Assembly: GCF_004005865.1 (NCBI RefSeq)
Contig: NZ_SACN01000004.1
Coordinates: forward strand, 124,001 to 188,000
DNA: 64,000 nucleotides
Direction of reading: 5' to 3'
Source of the DNA: Sphingomonas crocodyli
GTDB taxonomy: Bacteria; Pseudomonadota; Alphaproteobacteria; Sphingomonadales; Sphingomonadaceae
Shown here: positions 18,923 through 28,707 of the stretch, piece after piece
How the letters are laid out: each line of letters opens with the position of its first letter
How positions within the stretch are numbered: position 1 is the first letter of the stretch
Program-made: the position numbers and the translations under genes
The notes under the pieces: generated by a model
Databases searched by the model: none
What the model saw: only the letters and a program-made list of their open reading frames with translations
Told to the model about the DNA's origin: nothing

Positions 18923-19066
18923 CTCCCCTCCCTGCCAAGGGAGGGGTTGGGGGTGGGTGGCGCAGCGTCAGCGGAGCCTTCCCACCTCACCGCACAAGCT
19001 ACGCCAGAGGCATCGAGCCTCTGGCTCCGCGACCCACCCCCGACCCCTCCCTGTCAGGGAGGGGTG
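18923..19066. repeat. Palindromic intergenic element inside the gcv operon
   Basis: Ends of the form CCCCTCCCTGCCAAGGGAGGGG and CCCCTCCCTGTCAGGGAGGGG are themselves hairpins and pair with each other; GGGTGGGTGGCGCAG and CGCGACCCACCC form inner arms. It belongs to the same general class as the other palindromic elements but has a different core sequence. It could cause partial termination or mRNA processing between gcvH and gcvPA. Confidence 0.8.
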
Positions 19067-19078
19067 AAGGAGCGAAAG

Positions 19079-20437
19079 ATGCGCTACCTGCCCCTTACCG
19101 AAGCCGACCGGAGCGCGATGCTCGGCGTGATCGGCGCGAAGTCGATCGACGATCTGTTCGTCGATGTGCCCGCCGAGGCGCGGCTGTCCGGCCCGATCGC
19201 CGGCCTGCCGCTCCATGCGTCCGAAATCGCGGTCGAACGGCACATGACCGCGCTGGCGACCAAAAACCTGTCGGCGGGGGCAGCGCCCTTCTTCCTGGGC
19301 TGCGGCGCCTATCGCCACCATGTGCCGGCGAGCGTCGATCACATCATCCAGCGCGGCGAGTTCCTGACCAGCTACACGCCCTATCAGCCCGAAATCGCGC
19401 AGGGCACGCTGCAGGTGATGTTCGAGTTTCAGTCGCAGATCGCACGGCTGCTCGGCTGCGATGTCGCCAACGCATCGATGTATGACGGGTCGACCGCCTG
19501 CTGGGAGGCGATCACGATGGCCCGCCGCGTGACCAAGCGCGCCAAGGCGATCCTGTCGGGCGGCCTGCACCCACATTATGTCTCGGTCGCCAACACGATG
19601 GCCAAATATACGGGCGACCAGCTGGCGACTTCGCTGCCGACGTTCAGCCCGACCCCGGACACCGACGATCTGATCGCGCAGATCGACGACGATACGTCGT
19701 GCGTCGTCGTCCAATATCCCGACATCCTCGGCCGCATCGCCGATCTCTCCAAGCTCGCCGAAGCCGCGCACGCCAAGAAGGCGCTGCTGATCGCGGTCGT
19801 GACCGAGCCGGTGGCGCTGGGCGCGATCAAGTCGCCGGGCGAAATGGGCGCGGACATCGTCGTCGGCGAAGGCCAGTCGCTCGGCGTCGGCCTGCAGTTC
19901 GGCGGGCCCTATGTCGGCCTGTTCGCCTGTTCCGAAAAGCTGGTGCGCCAGATGCCGGGGCGCCTGTGCGGCCAGACGGTCGACGCCGAGGGCAAGCGCG
20001 GCTTCGTGCTGACGCTTTCGACCCGCGAGCAGCATATCCGCCGCGAAAAGGCGACGTCGAACATCTGCACCAGTTCGGTGCTGTGCGCGCTCGCCATGTC
20101 GGTCCACATGACTCTGCTGGGCGAAAAGGGGCTGCGCGATCTGGCGGCGATCAACCATGCCGGCGCATCGGCCGCTGCCGATCGGCTGGCGCAGGTGAAG
20201 GGGGTCGATCTGATCACCCCCACCTTCTTCAACGAGTTCACGCTGAAGCTGTCGAAGGAAGCGCGCCCGATCGTCCGCACACTGGCGGACAAGGGAATTC
20301 TGGCGGGCGTGTCGCTCGGCCGCCTCTATCCGGGCGTCGACGATCTCGCCAACGGCCTCGTCGTCGCGGTCACCGAAACCACCACCCCGGAGGACGTCGA
20401 AACCCTTGCCTCCGCGCTTGAGGAGGTGCTGGCATGA
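19079..20437 (+). CDS. gcvPA: Glycine dehydrogenase (decarboxylating) subunit 1
   Basis: The 452-residue protein is the N-terminal half of the pyridoxal-phosphate P protein, which in this organism is split in two. It starts [19 protein letters not shown] and contains the conserved [18 protein letters not shown] and [16 protein letters not shown] segments. The catalytic lysine is in the partner subunit. AAGGAG seven bases before the ATG supports the start. It overlaps gcvPB by four bases, consistent with equimolar production of the heterodimeric unit. Confidence 0.95.
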   Translation: MRYLPLTEADRSAMLGVIGAKSIDDLFVDVPAEARLSGPIAGLPLHASEIAVERHMTALATKNLSAGAAPFFLGCGAYRHHVPASVDHIIQRGEFLTSYTPYQPEIAQGTLQVMFEFQSQIARLLGCDVANASMYDGSTACWEAITMARRVTKRAKAILSGGLHPHYVSVANTMAKYTGDQLATSLPTFSPTPDTDDLIAQIDDDTSCVVVQYPDILGRIADLSKLAEAAHAKKALLIAVVTEPVALGAIKSPGEMGADIVVGEGQSLGVGLQFGGPYVGLFACSEKLVRQMPGRLCGQTVDAEGKRGFVLTLSTREQHIRREKATSNICTSSVLCALAMSVHMTLLGEKGLRDLAAINHAGASAAADRLAQVKGVDLITPTFFNEFTLKLSKEARPIVRTLADKGILAGVSLGRLYPGVDDLANGLVVAVTETTTPEDVETLASALEEVLA

Positions 20438-22011
20438 GCAATCTCAATCCGTCGGGCTGGCGCCCCACCACGCCGCAGGCTTCGGGCGCGGCAGGCGACG
20501 ACGTGACCTTCACCGGCAATCGCGCGCTGATGCTCGAAGAGGCTCTGATCTTCGAAATCGGATCGACCGAGACGACCGGCGTCGATTTCGGCACCGCGCC
20601 CAAGGCGACCTCGCGCCTCGGCGGGCTGGAGCGCGGCGACACGATCGGGCTTCCGGGCCTGTCGGAGCCCGAGACGGTGCGTCATTACACCCGCCTCAGC
20701 CGCCAGAATTATGCGATCGACCTGGGCCTGTTCCCGCTCGGCAGCTGCACGATGAAGCACAATCCGCGCCTGAACGAGAAGATGGCGCGCCTGCCCGGCT
20801 TCGCCGACATCCACCCGCTCCAGCCGGTCGACACGGTGCAGGGCGCGCTGGGCGTCATCAACGAACTGGCGCAGTGGCTGATCACGCTGACCGGGATGCA
20901 CGGCGTCGCGATGACGCCGAAGGCCGGCGCGCATGGCGAACTGTGCGGCATCCTGTGCATCAAGGCCGCGCTGGAAGCGCGCGGCGAGGATCGGCGCATC
21001 CTGCTCGTCCCCACCAGCGCGCACGGCACCAACCCCGCCACCGCCGCCTTCGCCGGCTTCACGGTGGAGGACATTCCCGCGACTCCTGACGGTCGCGTCG
21101 ATCTGGAGGCGCTCAAGGCGCGGCTGGGGCCGGATGTCGCGGGTGTGATGATCACCAACCCCAACACCTGCGGCCTGTTCGAACGCGACATGAAGGCGAT
21201 TTCGGACGCGGTCCACGCGGCAGGCGGCTACGTCTATTGCGACGGCGCGAACTTCAACGCGATCGTCGGCCGGGTCCGCCCCGGCGACCTCGGCATCGAC
21301 GCGATGCACATCAACCTGCACAAGACCTTCTCGACTCCGCATGGCGGCGGCGGCCCCGGCTCCGGCCCGGTCGTGCTGTCCGAGGCCTTGTCGCCCTACG
21401 GCCCGCTGCCCTTCACCGAGCTGTATGCCGACGGGCACATCACGCTGGTCGAGGAAGAGACGGTCGGCGATCGCCATCCGCACACCTTCGGCCGCATGAC
21501 CGCCTTCCAGGGTCAGATGGGCATGTTCACCCGCGCGCTGACCTACATCCTCAGCCACGGCGCGGACGGTCTGCGCCAGGTAGCCGAGGATTCGGTGCTC
21601 AACGCCAATTACGTGCTGCGCGCGATGGAGGACGTGCTCGACGCGCCCTTCGCCAAGTTCGGCCCGTGCATGCACGAAGCGATCTTCAGCGATAAGGGCC
21701 TGCCCGAGGGCTTCTCGACGATCGACATCGCCAAGGGGCTGATCGACGAGGGCTTCCACCCGATGACGGTCTATTTCCCGCTGGTCGTCCACGGCGCCAT
21801 GCTGGTCGAGCCGACCGAGACCGAGAGCAAGGCGACGCTCGACCAGTTCATCGGCGCGCTCCGTTCGATCGCCAACCGCGCCAAGCAGGGCGATCCCGCG
21901 CTCAAGGCCGCCCCTGCCCTCGCCCCGCGCCGCCGCCTCGACGAGACGGCCGCCGCGCGCAAGCCGGTGCTGGTGTGGAAGGATGCCGCACTGGCGCAGG
22001 CGGCGGAGTAA
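20434..22011 (+). CDS. gcvPB: Glycine dehydrogenase (decarboxylating) subunit 2
   Basis: The 525-residue protein is the second P-protein subunit and carries the pyridoxal-phosphate lysine (Lys297, in [17 protein letters not shown]). The conserved [21 protein letters not shown] and [10 protein letters not shown] segments are present. Together with GcvPA it decarboxylates glycine and loads the aminomethyl group onto GcvH. It closes the gcv operon; a hairpin element follows ten bases after the stop codon. Confidence 0.95.
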   Translation: MSNLNPSGWRPTTPQASGAAGDDVTFTGNRALMLEEALIFEIGSTETTGVDFGTAPKATSRLGGLERGDTIGLPGLSEPETVRHYTRLSRQNYAIDLGLFPLGSCTMKHNPRLNEKMARLPGFADIHPLQPVDTVQGALGVINELAQWLITLTGMHGVAMTPKAGAHGELCGILCIKAALEARGEDRRILLVPTSAHGTNPATAAFAGFTVEDIPATPDGRVDLEALKARLGPDVAGVMITNPNTCGLFERDMKAISDAVHAAGGYVYCDGANFNAIVGRVRPGDLGIDAMHINLHKTFSTPHGGGGPGSGPVVLSEALSPYGPLPFTELYADGHITLVEEETVGDRHPHTFGRMTAFQGQMGMFTRALTYILSHGADGLRQVAEDSVLNANYVLRAMEDVLDAPFAKFGPCMHEAIFSDKGLPEGFSTIDIAKGLIDEGFHPMTVYFPLVVHGAMLVEPTETESKATLDQFIGALRSIANRAKQGDPALKAAPALAPRRRLDETAAARKPVLVWKDAALAQAAE

Positions 22012-22021
22012 AGACTACACC

Positions 22022-22055
22022 CACCGTCATCCCCGCGCAGGCGGGGGTGACGGTG
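22022..22055 (+). repeat. Short palindrome after gcvPB
   Basis: CACCGTCATCCCCGC and GCGGGGGTGACGGTG form a near-perfect hairpin of 13-15 bp. Sequences like this are a common dispersed repeat in proteobacteria and may end the gcv transcript, though no T-run follows. It lies 15 bases before the MFS gene start. Confidence 0.7.
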
Positions 22056-22069
22056 AGGGAAGGACAAGA

Positions 22070-23368
22070 ATGGCGCTCAACATCCCGCAAGCAAGCTCTA
22101 CCGATCCGTTGCCCGAAGAGGAGCACGGATCGGCCGGGCCGGGCACTGCCTCGCTCGCTTATTTCGTCTTCGCGCTGTTCTTCATCTTCGGTGGCATCAC
22201 CAGCCTGAACGACGTGATTATCCCCAAGCTGAAGGGGCTGTTCACGCTGACCTATGGGCAGGCGATGCTCGTCCAGTCGGCTTATTTCGCCGCCTATTTC
22301 ATCGTCTCGATCCCCGCCGCGCTGATCGTGCGCCGGATCGGCTATATGCGTGGCGCGGTGGTCGGGCTGCTGACGATGATGGCGGGGTGCCTGCTGTTCG
22401 TGCCGGCATCCTCCTCCGGCCGCTTCGCGATGTTCCTCGGTGCCTTGTTCGTGCTGGCGAGCGGCGTGACGATCGTCCAGGTCGTCGCCAATCCCTTGAT
22501 CTCGATGCTCGGCAATCCGCGCACCGCGCACAGCCGCCTCACCTTCGCGCAGGCATTCAACTCGCTCGGCACCACGCTCTTTCCCTATTTCGGATCGATC
22601 CTCATTCTCGGTTCGATAGCCAGAATAGAAGCCGATGCCGGTCCAGCTTATGCCCTCGATGCCCATATGTCAGCTGAATCTCACGTCATTGTCGTTGCCT
22701 ATCTCGGCATCGCTCTCGCACTCGTAGTCATCGCCGCGCTCGTATGGATGCAGCGGAACAAGCTGCGCGAGGCGCGCGCCGATCATGTCTCGATCCTCGG
22801 ATCGTTTGACCTATTGAAGCGCCCGCGTTTCGCCTTCGGGGTGCTCGGCATCTTCGTCTATGTCGGCGCCGAGGTCGCGATCGGATCGCTGCTGGTCAAC
22901 TTCCTGATGCAGCCCGACGTGCTGGGCCTCGCCGAAGTCGATGCGGGCAAGCATGTCCCCTTCTACTGGGGCGGCGCGATGGTCGGGCGCTTCGCGGGCG
23001 CCTGGTTCCTGCGCCGCTTCGCACCGGGCAAGGTGCTGGCGACCGTCGCGATCGCCGCGCTGCTGCTGCTCGCAGTCGCGGCCGAGACGACGGGCGCCGC
23101 CTCTGGCTGGGCGCTGCTCGCGGTCGGCCTGGCTAATGCAATCATGTTCCCGACCATTTTCAGCCTCGCCTGCGAAGGGCTGGGCGATCGCGCGGCCGAA
23201 GGATCGGGCCTGATCTGCATGGCGATCGTCGGCGGGGCGATCGTGCCGTGGGTGACGGGGCATATGGCCGACGCGACCGGCCTGCACGCCGCGCTCATTA
23301 TTCCGGCGATCTGTTACGCCGCGATCCTCGCCTTCGGCCTCTACGCGCGGCGTTCGCTCATCGGCTGA
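22070..23368 (+). CDS. Sugar MFS transporter, FucP/GluP type
   Basis: The 432-residue protein has about twelve membrane segments. Motifs typical of the glucose/galactose and L-fucose proton symporters are present: FFIFGGITSLNDVIIPKLK in helix 1, AYFIVSIPAALIVRRIGYMRGAVVGL in helices 2-3 and VVANPLISMLGNP in helix 4. The exact sugar is not determined by sequence. The start is the ATG after AAGGACAAGA; the frame is open upstream through the hairpin. Bases ~22610-22760, encoding the middle loop, have lower GC and different codon choice than the rest. It could be co-transcribed with the YitT gene 37 bases downstream. Confidence 0.87.
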   Translation: MALNIPQASSTDPLPEEEHGSAGPGTASLAYFVFALFFIFGGITSLNDVIIPKLKGLFTLTYGQAMLVQSAYFAAYFIVSIPAALIVRRIGYMRGAVVGLLTMMAGCLLFVPASSSGRFAMFLGALFVLASGVTIVQVVANPLISMLGNPRTAHSRLTFAQAFNSLGTTLFPYFGSILILGSIARIEADAGPAYALDAHMSAESHVIVVAYLGIALALVVIAALVWMQRNKLREARADHVSILGSFDLLKRPRFAFGVLGIFVYVGAEVAIGSLLVNFLMQPDVLGLAEVDAGKHVPFYWGGAMVGRFAGAWFLRRFAPGKVLATVAIAALLLLAVAAETTGAASGWALLAVGLANAIMFPTIFSLACEGLGDRAAEGSGLICMAIVGGAIVPWVTGHMADATGLHAALIIPAICYAAILAFGLYARRSLIG

Positions 23369-23405
23369 TGTTGCGGCGCAGCGCGCGTCGTGAGATGGCG
23401 TCGCG

Positions 23406-24017
23406 ATGGCAACGCCCCCGCCCGTTCCGCACAGCCCCGCCGAGGATGGCTATGCCATCCTGATCGGCACGTCGTTCATCACGCTGGGGCTGATCTGCCT
23501 GAACAAGGCCGGGCTGGTGACGGGCGGGATCGCCGGGATCGCCTTGCTCGTCTCCTATGTTCTGCCCGTTCCCGCGGGGATCGTGCTGACCGTCCTCAAC
23601 CTGCCCTTCTTCCTGCTCGCCTGGCGCGTGCTGGGGCGCGAGTTCACGATCAAGACGATCATCGCCAACGTGACGATCAGCGTGATGGCGCTGCTGGCGC
23701 CCCACGTCCTCAGCTTCGCGCAACTCGATCCTCTGTTCGCGGCCTTGTTCGGCGGGACGATCGCGGGGATGGGCGTCCTCGCCCTCGCCCGCCACGGCGC
23801 AGGCGTCGGCGGCATCGGTGTCCTCGCCATGTGGCTGCAGAAGCGCGAAGGCTGGAACATGGGCCGCACCCAGCTCGCCTGCGACGCGATCATCCTGCTC
23901 GCCGCAATCCCGGTGATGGCGAACGCGACCCAATGGCTCTTGTCGGTCGCCAGCGCCGCCGCGATCGCCGGGGTGCTGATGGTCAACCACCGCCCCGGCC
24001 GATATGCGGGCTATTAG
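23406..24017 (+). CDS. YitT family membrane protein
   Basis: The 203-residue protein has five or six membrane segments. The glycine-rich GLICLNKAGLVTGGIAGIALL and HGAGVGGIGVLAMWLQKR segments are the repeated motifs of the YitT/DUF161 family. Family members are integral membrane proteins of unknown transport function. The C-terminal DUF2179 domain found in many homologues is missing, which is common in proteobacterial members. The stop codon overlaps that of the convergent amidohydrolase gene by four bases. Confidence 0.82.
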   Translation: MATPPPVPHSPAEDGYAILIGTSFITLGLICLNKAGLVTGGIAGIALLVSYVLPVPAGIVLTVLNLPFFLLAWRVLGREFTIKTIIANVTISVMALLAPHVLSFAQLDPLFAALFGGTIAGMGVLALARHGAGVGGIGVLAMWLQKREGWNMGRTQLACDAIILLAAIPVMANATQWLLSVASAAAIAGVLMVNHRPGRYAGY

Positions 24018-24883
24018 AGCTTAAAGAGCTTGGCCGCGTTCTCGTAGAGGAACTTCGGCCACACCGCGTCCGTGAACGGCACGCGGGGCAATTCGTCGAA
24101 GATGCGTTCCATCTTCAAACCGGCCGAATAGCCCGAATACATGATCTTATCCGCGCCGCGCGTGTTCGCATAATCGATGATCGATTTGGGATAGTGCTTC
24201 GGCGCGAAGGCCGAGGTCGAATAATAGAGGTTCGGATATTTCAGCATCAGCTTGACGGCCAGATCCTGCCACGGCTCCGCCCCGTGCCGCATCACGAATT
24301 TGAGTTCGGGGAAGAACCAGCACACCTCGTCGATCAGTTCGACCCGCTGGCACGCCAGCGGCACGCGCGGGCCGGGCACGCCGACATTGATGAAGATCGG
24401 CAGATCCTTTTCGCAACAGAAGGCGTAGATCGGCCACATCCGCCGATCGTCGATCGGCACCTGCGGCACGCAACCGGCCGGGAACACCCCCACCCCGTCG
24501 ATCCGATAGTCGCGATGCCATTCGCGCAGCAGATCATAGGTCTCCATGCCGCCATTGGGATCGACATGCGCGCAGAACAGGAAACGATCGCGATGCTTCG
24601 CCTGGATCGTCTGCCAGTCGGGATCGGCAGGGTTCACGCCGGTAAAGGCGCGCTCGATATTGTAGCGGTCCATCACGTTCAGCAGCCAGCCGATGCGATC
24701 GGTGACGCCGTCATGATCGGGTACGTCCTTGAACATATACTGCGCCGGGAAATCGAACGCGCTCAGGCTCTCCTTGTCGCGGAGCAGCGGCTTGAAGCTG
24801 TCATACACGCCCTTGTTGTTCGACGGCAGCGACAGCATCAGATCGATGATCTTCTGATCGGTCGGGAATCCCATCCTCGGCAT
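24014..24883 (-). CDS. Amidohydrolase-family protein (ACMSD-like fold)
   Basis: The 289-residue protein resembles the amidohydrolase 2 family, which includes decarboxylases such as ACMSD. It has CAHVDPNGG (expected metal His), the FINVGVPGPRVPL strand, a FVMRHGAEPWQD strand with His, and DKIMYSGYSAGLKMERIFDEL at the metal-binding C-terminal side. The usual N-terminal H-x-H metal pair is not visible, so catalysis may be altered. A second start nine bases downstream (MGFPTDQ) is equally plausible. A palindrome with 7-bp arms lies just upstream. The substrate is unknown. Confidence 0.72.
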   Translation of the reverse strand: MPRMGFPTDQKIIDLMLSLPSNNKGVYDSFKPLLRDKESLSAFDFPAQYMFKDVPDHDGVTDRIGWLLNVMDRYNIERAFTGVNPADPDWQTIQAKHRDRFLFCAHVDPNGGMETYDLLREWHRDYRIDGVGVFPAGCVPQVPIDDRRMWPIYAFCCEKDLPIFINVGVPGPRVPLACQRVELIDEVCWFFPELKFVMRHGAEPWQDLAVKLMLKYPNLYYSTSAFAPKHYPKSIIDYANTRGADKIMYSGYSAGLKMERIFDELPRVPFTDAVWPKFLYENAAKLFKL

Positions 24884-24886
24884 CCT

Positions 24887-24906
24887 TTTTATAGCGCATT
24901 ATAAAA
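24887..24906 (-). promoter_or_regulatory. Palindromic operator/promoter of the amidohydrolase gene
   Basis: TTTTATA (24887-24893) and TATAAAA (24900-24906) form a perfect inverted repeat with spacer GCGCAT. On the minus strand it contains TATAAT (24898-24903), a consensus -10 box. A repressor bound here would block transcription. The regulator is not identifiable. Confidence 0.5.
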
Positions 24907-24981
24907 GAGGTTTTTGCCGAGTTCGGGGCAGACATCAACGATGGATTACGCGGTACCGGAACCGCGCAAATATGATGCGTT

Positions 24982-25614
24982 CTAACGTCGCGCCTCGGTC
25001 GCCATGCGGATGGCGAGGCCGGTCAGGACGAAGCCCATCAGATAACGCTGGAACGCCGCCCAGCCGGGGCGAGTGGCGAGAAACAAGGCGATCGAACCCG
25101 CCGCCAGTGCGATCATCGCGTTGACCGCCACGCTCACCACGATCTGCGTGGTGCCCAGCACGAAGGACTGCGCGAGGATGTGTCCGCGCTCGGGATCGAT
25201 GAACTGGGGCAGCAGCGACAGATAGAGCATCGCCACCTTGGGATTGAGCAGGCTTGTCATCAGCCCCATCAGGAACAGCTTGCGCGGCCCGTCGACCGGC
25301 AGATCCCTGACCTGAAACGGCGAGCTCCCACCGGGCCGCACCGCTTGCCACGCCATCCACAGCAGATAGAGCGCGCCGCCGGAGCGCAGCACGTCATAGG
25401 CGAAGGGCACCGCCATCATCAGCGCGCTGATCCCGAACGCCGCCATCGACATATAGAGCACGAAGCCGACCGCGACCCCGCCCAGCGACACCAGCCCCGC
25501 CTTCGCCCCCTGACAGATCGAGCGCGAGATCAGGTAGATCATGTTCGGCCCCGGCGTCAGCACCATGCCGAGGCAGACAAGCGCGAAGGCGATCCAATGT
25601 CCGGTCGATGGCAT
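24982..25614 (-). CDS. LysE/RhtB-family amino acid exporter
   Basis: The 210-residue protein has about six membrane segments and the hallmark LTPGPNMIYLISRSICQGAKAGL motif of the LysE/RhtB superfamily near residue 20, plus the later SLLNPKVAMLYLSLLPQF motif. Such proteins export amino acids or homoserine lactones from the cytoplasm. The start MPSTGHW is chosen because GGGGGA lies six bases upstream; nine extra codons upstream are possible. The substrate is unknown. It stands alone. Confidence 0.9.
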   Translation of the reverse strand: MPSTGHWIAFALVCLGMVLTPGPNMIYLISRSICQGAKAGLVSLGGVAVGFVLYMSMAAFGISALMMAVPFAYDVLRSGGALYLLWMAWQAVRPGGSSPFQVRDLPVDGPRKLFLMGLMTSLLNPKVAMLYLSLLPQFIDPERGHILAQSFVLGTTQIVVSVAVNAMIALAAGSIALFLATRPGWAAFQRYLMGFVLTGLAIRMATEARR

Positions 25615-25708
25615 GAGCAGTCCCCCTTTGAGCGCGATCATGCGGGGGAAGCGGGTAGCGGGAAAGCGGCCTTAGATTGTCATGGGATAATTGTGGCTAT
25701 CGCCCCCC

Positions 25709-25763
25709 ATCCTCCCCCGCCAGGGGGAGGTGGCGCTGACACCTCCCCCTGGCGGGGGAGGAT
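25709..25763. repeat. GC-rich palindromic intergenic element, compact copy
   Basis: ATCCTCCCCC GCCAGGGGGAGGTGGCG is followed directly by its near mirror image ending GGCGGGGGAGGAT, without the long middle found in the ~125-bp copies. It lies between the divergent LysE start and the end of asd. Confidence 0.8.
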
Positions 25764-25770
25764 TGAAAGG

Positions 25771-26796
25771 TCAGCCCTTCTTGAGGTGCCGCCGTCCCAG
25801 CAGTTCCGCGATCTGCACCGCGTTGAGCGCGGCGCCCTTGCGCAGGTTGTCGCTGACGCACCACAGGACCAGGCCGTTCTCGACGGTCGGATCCTCGCGG
25901 ACGCGGCTGACGAAGGTCGCGAAGTCGCCGACGCATTCGACCGGGGTGACGTATCCGCCATCCTCGCGCTTGTCGACGAGCATCACGCCCGGCGCTTCGC
26001 GCAGGATCTTCTGCGCGTCCTCGGCCGACAACTCGTTCTCGAACTCGATGTTGATCGCTTCCGAATGGCCGACGAACACGGGCACGCGAACGCAGGTGGC
26101 GACCACCTTCACCTTCGGGTCCATGATCTTCTTGGTTTCGACGACCATCTTCCACTCTTCCTTGGTGAAACCGTCGTCGAGGAACTTGTCGATGTGCGGG
26201 ATCACGTTGAACGCGATCTGCTTGGTGAACTTCTTGGGCTCGGCCGGATCGCCGACGAAGATGTTACGGCTCTGTTCGAACAGCTCGTCCATGCCCTGCT
26301 TGCCCGCGCCCGAAACCGACTGATAGGTCGAAACGACGATGCGCTTGATCTTCGCGGCGTCATGCAGCGGCTTCAATGCCACCACCATCTGCGCGGTCGA
26401 GCAGTTCGGGTTCGCGATGATGTTGCGGACCTTGTAGCCGTCGATCGCTTCGGGGTTCACCTCGGGCACGATCAGGGGGACGTCCGGCTCCATCCGGTAG
26501 AGCGACGAATTGTCGATCACGGTGCAGCCCGCCGCCGCCGCCTTGGGCGCGTAGATCTTGGTCGCGTCGCTGCCGATGGCGAACAGGGCCATGTCCCAAC
26601 CCGCCCAGTCGAAATGCTCGATATTCTGGACCTTGAGCATCTTGCCGGTTTCGCCGAACTCGATCTGGTCGCCCTGGCTGCGCGCCGAGGCGAGCACGGC
26701 GATCTCGTCGATCGGGAATTCCCGCTCCGCCAGAATGTTGAGCATTTCGCGGCCCACATTGCCCGTGGCTCCGGCGACGACGACACGATAACCCAT
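25771..26796 (-). CDS. asd: Aspartate-semialdehyde dehydrogenase
   Basis: The 341-residue enzyme reduces aspartyl 4-phosphate to aspartate semialdehyde, the branch point to lysine/diaminopimelate, threonine and methionine. It has the NADP-binding GATGNVGREMLNIL at the N-terminus, the catalytic Cys in NIIANPNCSTAQMVVAL, the STYQSVSGAGKQGMDEL segment and the catalytic His in FVGHSEAINIEF. Length is typical. It is a single gene; the rplS terminator lies just upstream, so it should have its own promoter in the 26800-26850 region. Confidence 0.95.
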   Translation of the reverse strand: MGYRVVVAGATGNVGREMLNILAEREFPIDEIAVLASARSQGDQIEFGETGKMLKVQNIEHFDWAGWDMALFAIGSDATKIYAPKAAAAGCTVIDNSSLYRMEPDVPLIVPEVNPEAIDGYKVRNIIANPNCSTAQMVVALKPLHDAAKIKRIVVSTYQSVSGAGKQGMDELFEQSRNIFVGDPAEPKKFTKQIAFNVIPHIDKFLDDGFTKEEWKMVVETKKIMDPKVKVVATCVRVPVFVGHSEAINIEFENELSAEDAQKILREAPGVMLVDKREDGGYVTPVECVGDFATFVSRVREDPTVENGLVLWCVSDNLRKGAALNAVQIAELLGRRHLKKG

Positions 26797-26847
26797 CAGT
26801 TGTTCCTTCGGTGTATCGGCACCCCCGAGGACCGGAGGTGAGGCAGA

Positions 26848-26882
26848 TAAACAAACGGCCGGTCTCCCGAGGGAGCCGGCCG
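26848..26882 (-). terminator. Rho-independent terminator after rplS
   Basis: On the minus strand GGCCGGCTCCC and GGGAGACCGGCC form an 11-12 bp stem with a short loop, followed by GTTTGTTTATC. It ends the ffh-rpsP-rimM-trmD-rplS transcript about 30 bases after the rplS stop. Confidence 0.85.
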
Positions 26883-26912
26883 CTTGCGAGGTTTGGTTGT
26901 GGAGAGCCTGTC

Positions 26913-27308
26913 TTAGGCTTCCTGGGCCTCGGCGGCCGGACGGTTGTCGCGACGCTCTGCAATACGCGCCGATTTACCGCGGCGGCCACGCAGATAGTAG
27001 AGCTTCGCGCGACGCACGACGCCCTTACGCACGACTTCGATCGAATCGATGTTCGGCGAATAAAGCGGGAAAACGCGCTCGACACCTTCGCCGAACGAGA
27101 TCTTGCGGACGGTGAACGACGAACCCATGCCCTTGTTGGCGCGGGCGATGCAGACGCCTTCATAAGCCTGAACGCGGGTGCGCTCGCCTTCGACGACCTT
27201 CACGCCGACCTTCAGCGTGTCGCCGGGGCGGAATTCGGGAATCTTCTTCGCCGCATTGAACTTGGCAATCTGCTCGGCTTCGAGCTGCTGGATGAGGTTC
27301 ATGCTCAT
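26913..27308 (-). CDS. rplS: 50S ribosomal protein L19
   Basis: The 131-residue protein matches L19: [14 protein letters not shown] at the N-terminus, [32 protein letters not shown] and [33 protein letters not shown]. It sits at the 30S/50S interface. A short Ala/Glu tail follows the conserved core. The start overlaps the trmD stop by four bases; the Met two codons later is an alternative. Confidence 0.97.
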   Translation of the reverse strand: MSMNLIQQLEAEQIAKFNAAKKIPEFRPGDTLKVGVKVVEGERTRVQAYEGVCIARANKGMGSSFTVRKISFGEGVERVFPLYSPNIDSIEVVRKGVVRRAKLYYLRGRRGKSARIAERRDNRPAAEAQEA

Positions 27309-28045
27309 CGCTCCTTCTTCTGTCGCCGCGCGCCAGAGGGAGACTGAACCCGAGCGCCCTCATGGCGCTCCCAAAGGTCCGGCCTCCTTAGCCTTGTATC
27401 GGTCTCGGCCATCGACTTGCGCCATGCCGAAATCCTCGCATGATCCCCAGATCGCAGCACCTCGGGGATCGTGCGCCCTTCCCACTCAGCAGGTCGGGTA
27501 TAATGCGGATATTCGAGAAGCCCGGTTTCGAAGCTCTCGTCATCACCGCTATCGGGCGCGCCCATTACGCCGGGAAGCAACCGAATGCAAGCATCCAGCA
27601 GCGTCAAAGCGGCCATTTCCCCGCCCGAAAGAATATAGTCGCCGATCGACACCAGTTCTATCGGCCGCGCCTCGAACAGACGCTCGTCGATCCCTTCGAA
27701 CCGACCGCAGAGAATCGTGACGCCGGCGCCGTCCGCAAGCTGGCGAACGCGCTGCTGCGTCAGCGGCGCGCCCCGCGGGCTCATCGCCAGGATCGGCGCG
27801 TTCGGCTGCCGCTCCAACGCATGATCCACCGCGCGCGCCAGCACATCCGCCCGCATCACCATCCCCGCCCCGCCCCCGGCCGGCGTATCGTCGACCGAGC
27901 GATGCTTGTCGGTCGCGAAATTCCGGATCTGCACCGGATCGCACGCCCACTTCCCTTCCGCGAGTGCCCGACCGGCGAGCGACACGCCGAGCGGACCGGG
28001 GAACATCTCGGGGTAGAGGGTGAGGATGGTGGCAGCGAAGGTCAT
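27305..28045 (-). CDS. trmD: tRNA (guanine37-N1)-methyltransferase
   Basis: The 246-residue SPOUT enzyme methylates G37 of tRNAs with G36, which prevents frameshifting. The N-terminal [16 protein letters not shown], the loop [12 protein letters not shown], the knot sequences [15 protein letters not shown] and [26 protein letters not shown] and the C-terminal helical domain are all present. The expected Tyr in GRYEG is Phe here. The start ATG shares its first base with the vapC stop (TGATG), so translation of trmD is probably coupled to vapC. An alternative ATG nine bases upstream lies inside vapC. Confidence 0.96.
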   Translation of the reverse strand: MTFAATILTLYPEMFPGPLGVSLAGRALAEGKWACDPVQIRNFATDKHRSVDDTPAGGGAGMVMRADVLARAVDHALERQPNAPILAMSPRGAPLTQQRVRQLADGAGVTILCGRFEGIDERLFEARPIELVSIGDYILSGGEMAALTLLDACIRLLPGVMGAPDSGDDESFETGLLEYPHYTRPAEWEGRTIPEVLRSGDHARISAWRKSMAETDTRLRRPDLWERHEGARVQSPSGARRQKKER

Positions 28046-28416
28046 CAGAGCCAATTTTCGATGCGCAGATTGGGGATGTCGGCGAAGTGGCGCTCATTAT
28101 CGGTAACGAGCGCAAGGTCGAGCGATAATGCGTGCGCCGCGATCAGGCGATCGAAGCTGCCACGCCTGAACGGCAGGCGCGCATAGGCCCGTGCCGCCGC
28201 CTCGTCGAACGACAGCAAGGCGACATCGCGAAGGAAGGCGTTGAGCACCTCCATAGGCGGCAATTTACCTTGGGAGCTTCCATAGGCGATTTCGGCGAAG
28301 GCGATCGCGGACACAGCCAGATCGCCCTCGTCGCAATCGAGTATGCGCGCCGTCAAACGTGGATGATCACCGGAGAACAGACGGATGCAGATATTCGCAT
28401 CCAGCAGATATCTCAT
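28045..28416 (-). CDS. vapC: VapC-type PIN-domain toxin
   Basis: The 123-residue PIN ribonuclease has all four expected acidic residues: Asp6 (YLLDANICI), Glu42 (FAEIAYG), Asp89 ([11 protein letters not shown]) and Asp106 (LVTDNERHF), with the VapC ending IPNLRIENW. VapC toxins cleave tRNAs or rRNA when not held by VapB. It overlaps vapB by four bases and touches the trmD start. The intact active site suggests a functional toxin. The module lies inside the rimM-trmD interval of a ribosomal operon. Confidence 0.92.
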   Translation of the reverse strand: MRYLLDANICIRLFSGDHPRLTARILDCDEGDLAVSAIAFAEIAYGSSQGKLPPMEVLNAFLRDVALLSFDEAAARAYARLPFRRGSFDRLIAAHALSLDLALVTDNERHFADIPNLRIENWL

Positions 28417-28700
28417 TTCCGCTCAGCCCAATCCGGCCAGTCAGGATCATCCCATACACGCGGCGAAGCGTCGAACTCGCGCTCCTCGGGCGTCAGCGGC
28501 TTGAGCCAGGGCATCTTGCCCATCCAGCCTTCACCACTGATCTTACGCTTAGGCGCGTCGATCGGCGCGAATCTATACTGCCCATGCTCCTCGCGCAGCA
28601 GCACCTCGGTCCCTTCCTTGAGACCGAGATCCTTCGGCAGCCTGAGCGCAACCGAATTACCCGACTTGAACACCTTGGCGCGATATTCCTCGGCCACCAT
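28413..28700 (-). CDS. vapB: VapB-type AbrB-fold antitoxin
   Basis: The 95-residue protein has an N-terminal SpoVT/AbrB-type swapped-hairpin DNA-binding domain (AKVFKSGNSVALRLPKDLGLKEGTEVLL, about 8-36) and an acidic, Trp- and Pro-rich C-terminal tail ([28 protein letters not shown]) that fits toxin neutralisation. This is the VagC/VapB subgroup. Two GTATATAC boxes lie just upstream, the expected site for autoregulation by the VapBC complex. Confidence 0.9.
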   Translation of the reverse strand: MVAEEYRAKVFKSGNSVALRLPKDLGLKEGTEVLLREEHGQYRFAPIDAPKRKISGEGWMGKMPWLKPLTPEEREFDASPRVWDDPDWPDWAERK

Positions 28701-28707
28701 CGCCTCC

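Noticed and set aside
22610..22760. Lower-GC stretch inside the MFS gene as a sign of foreign DNA
   Set aside because: The frame continues without break and the region encodes the variable central loop; relaxed codon choice is enough to explain it.
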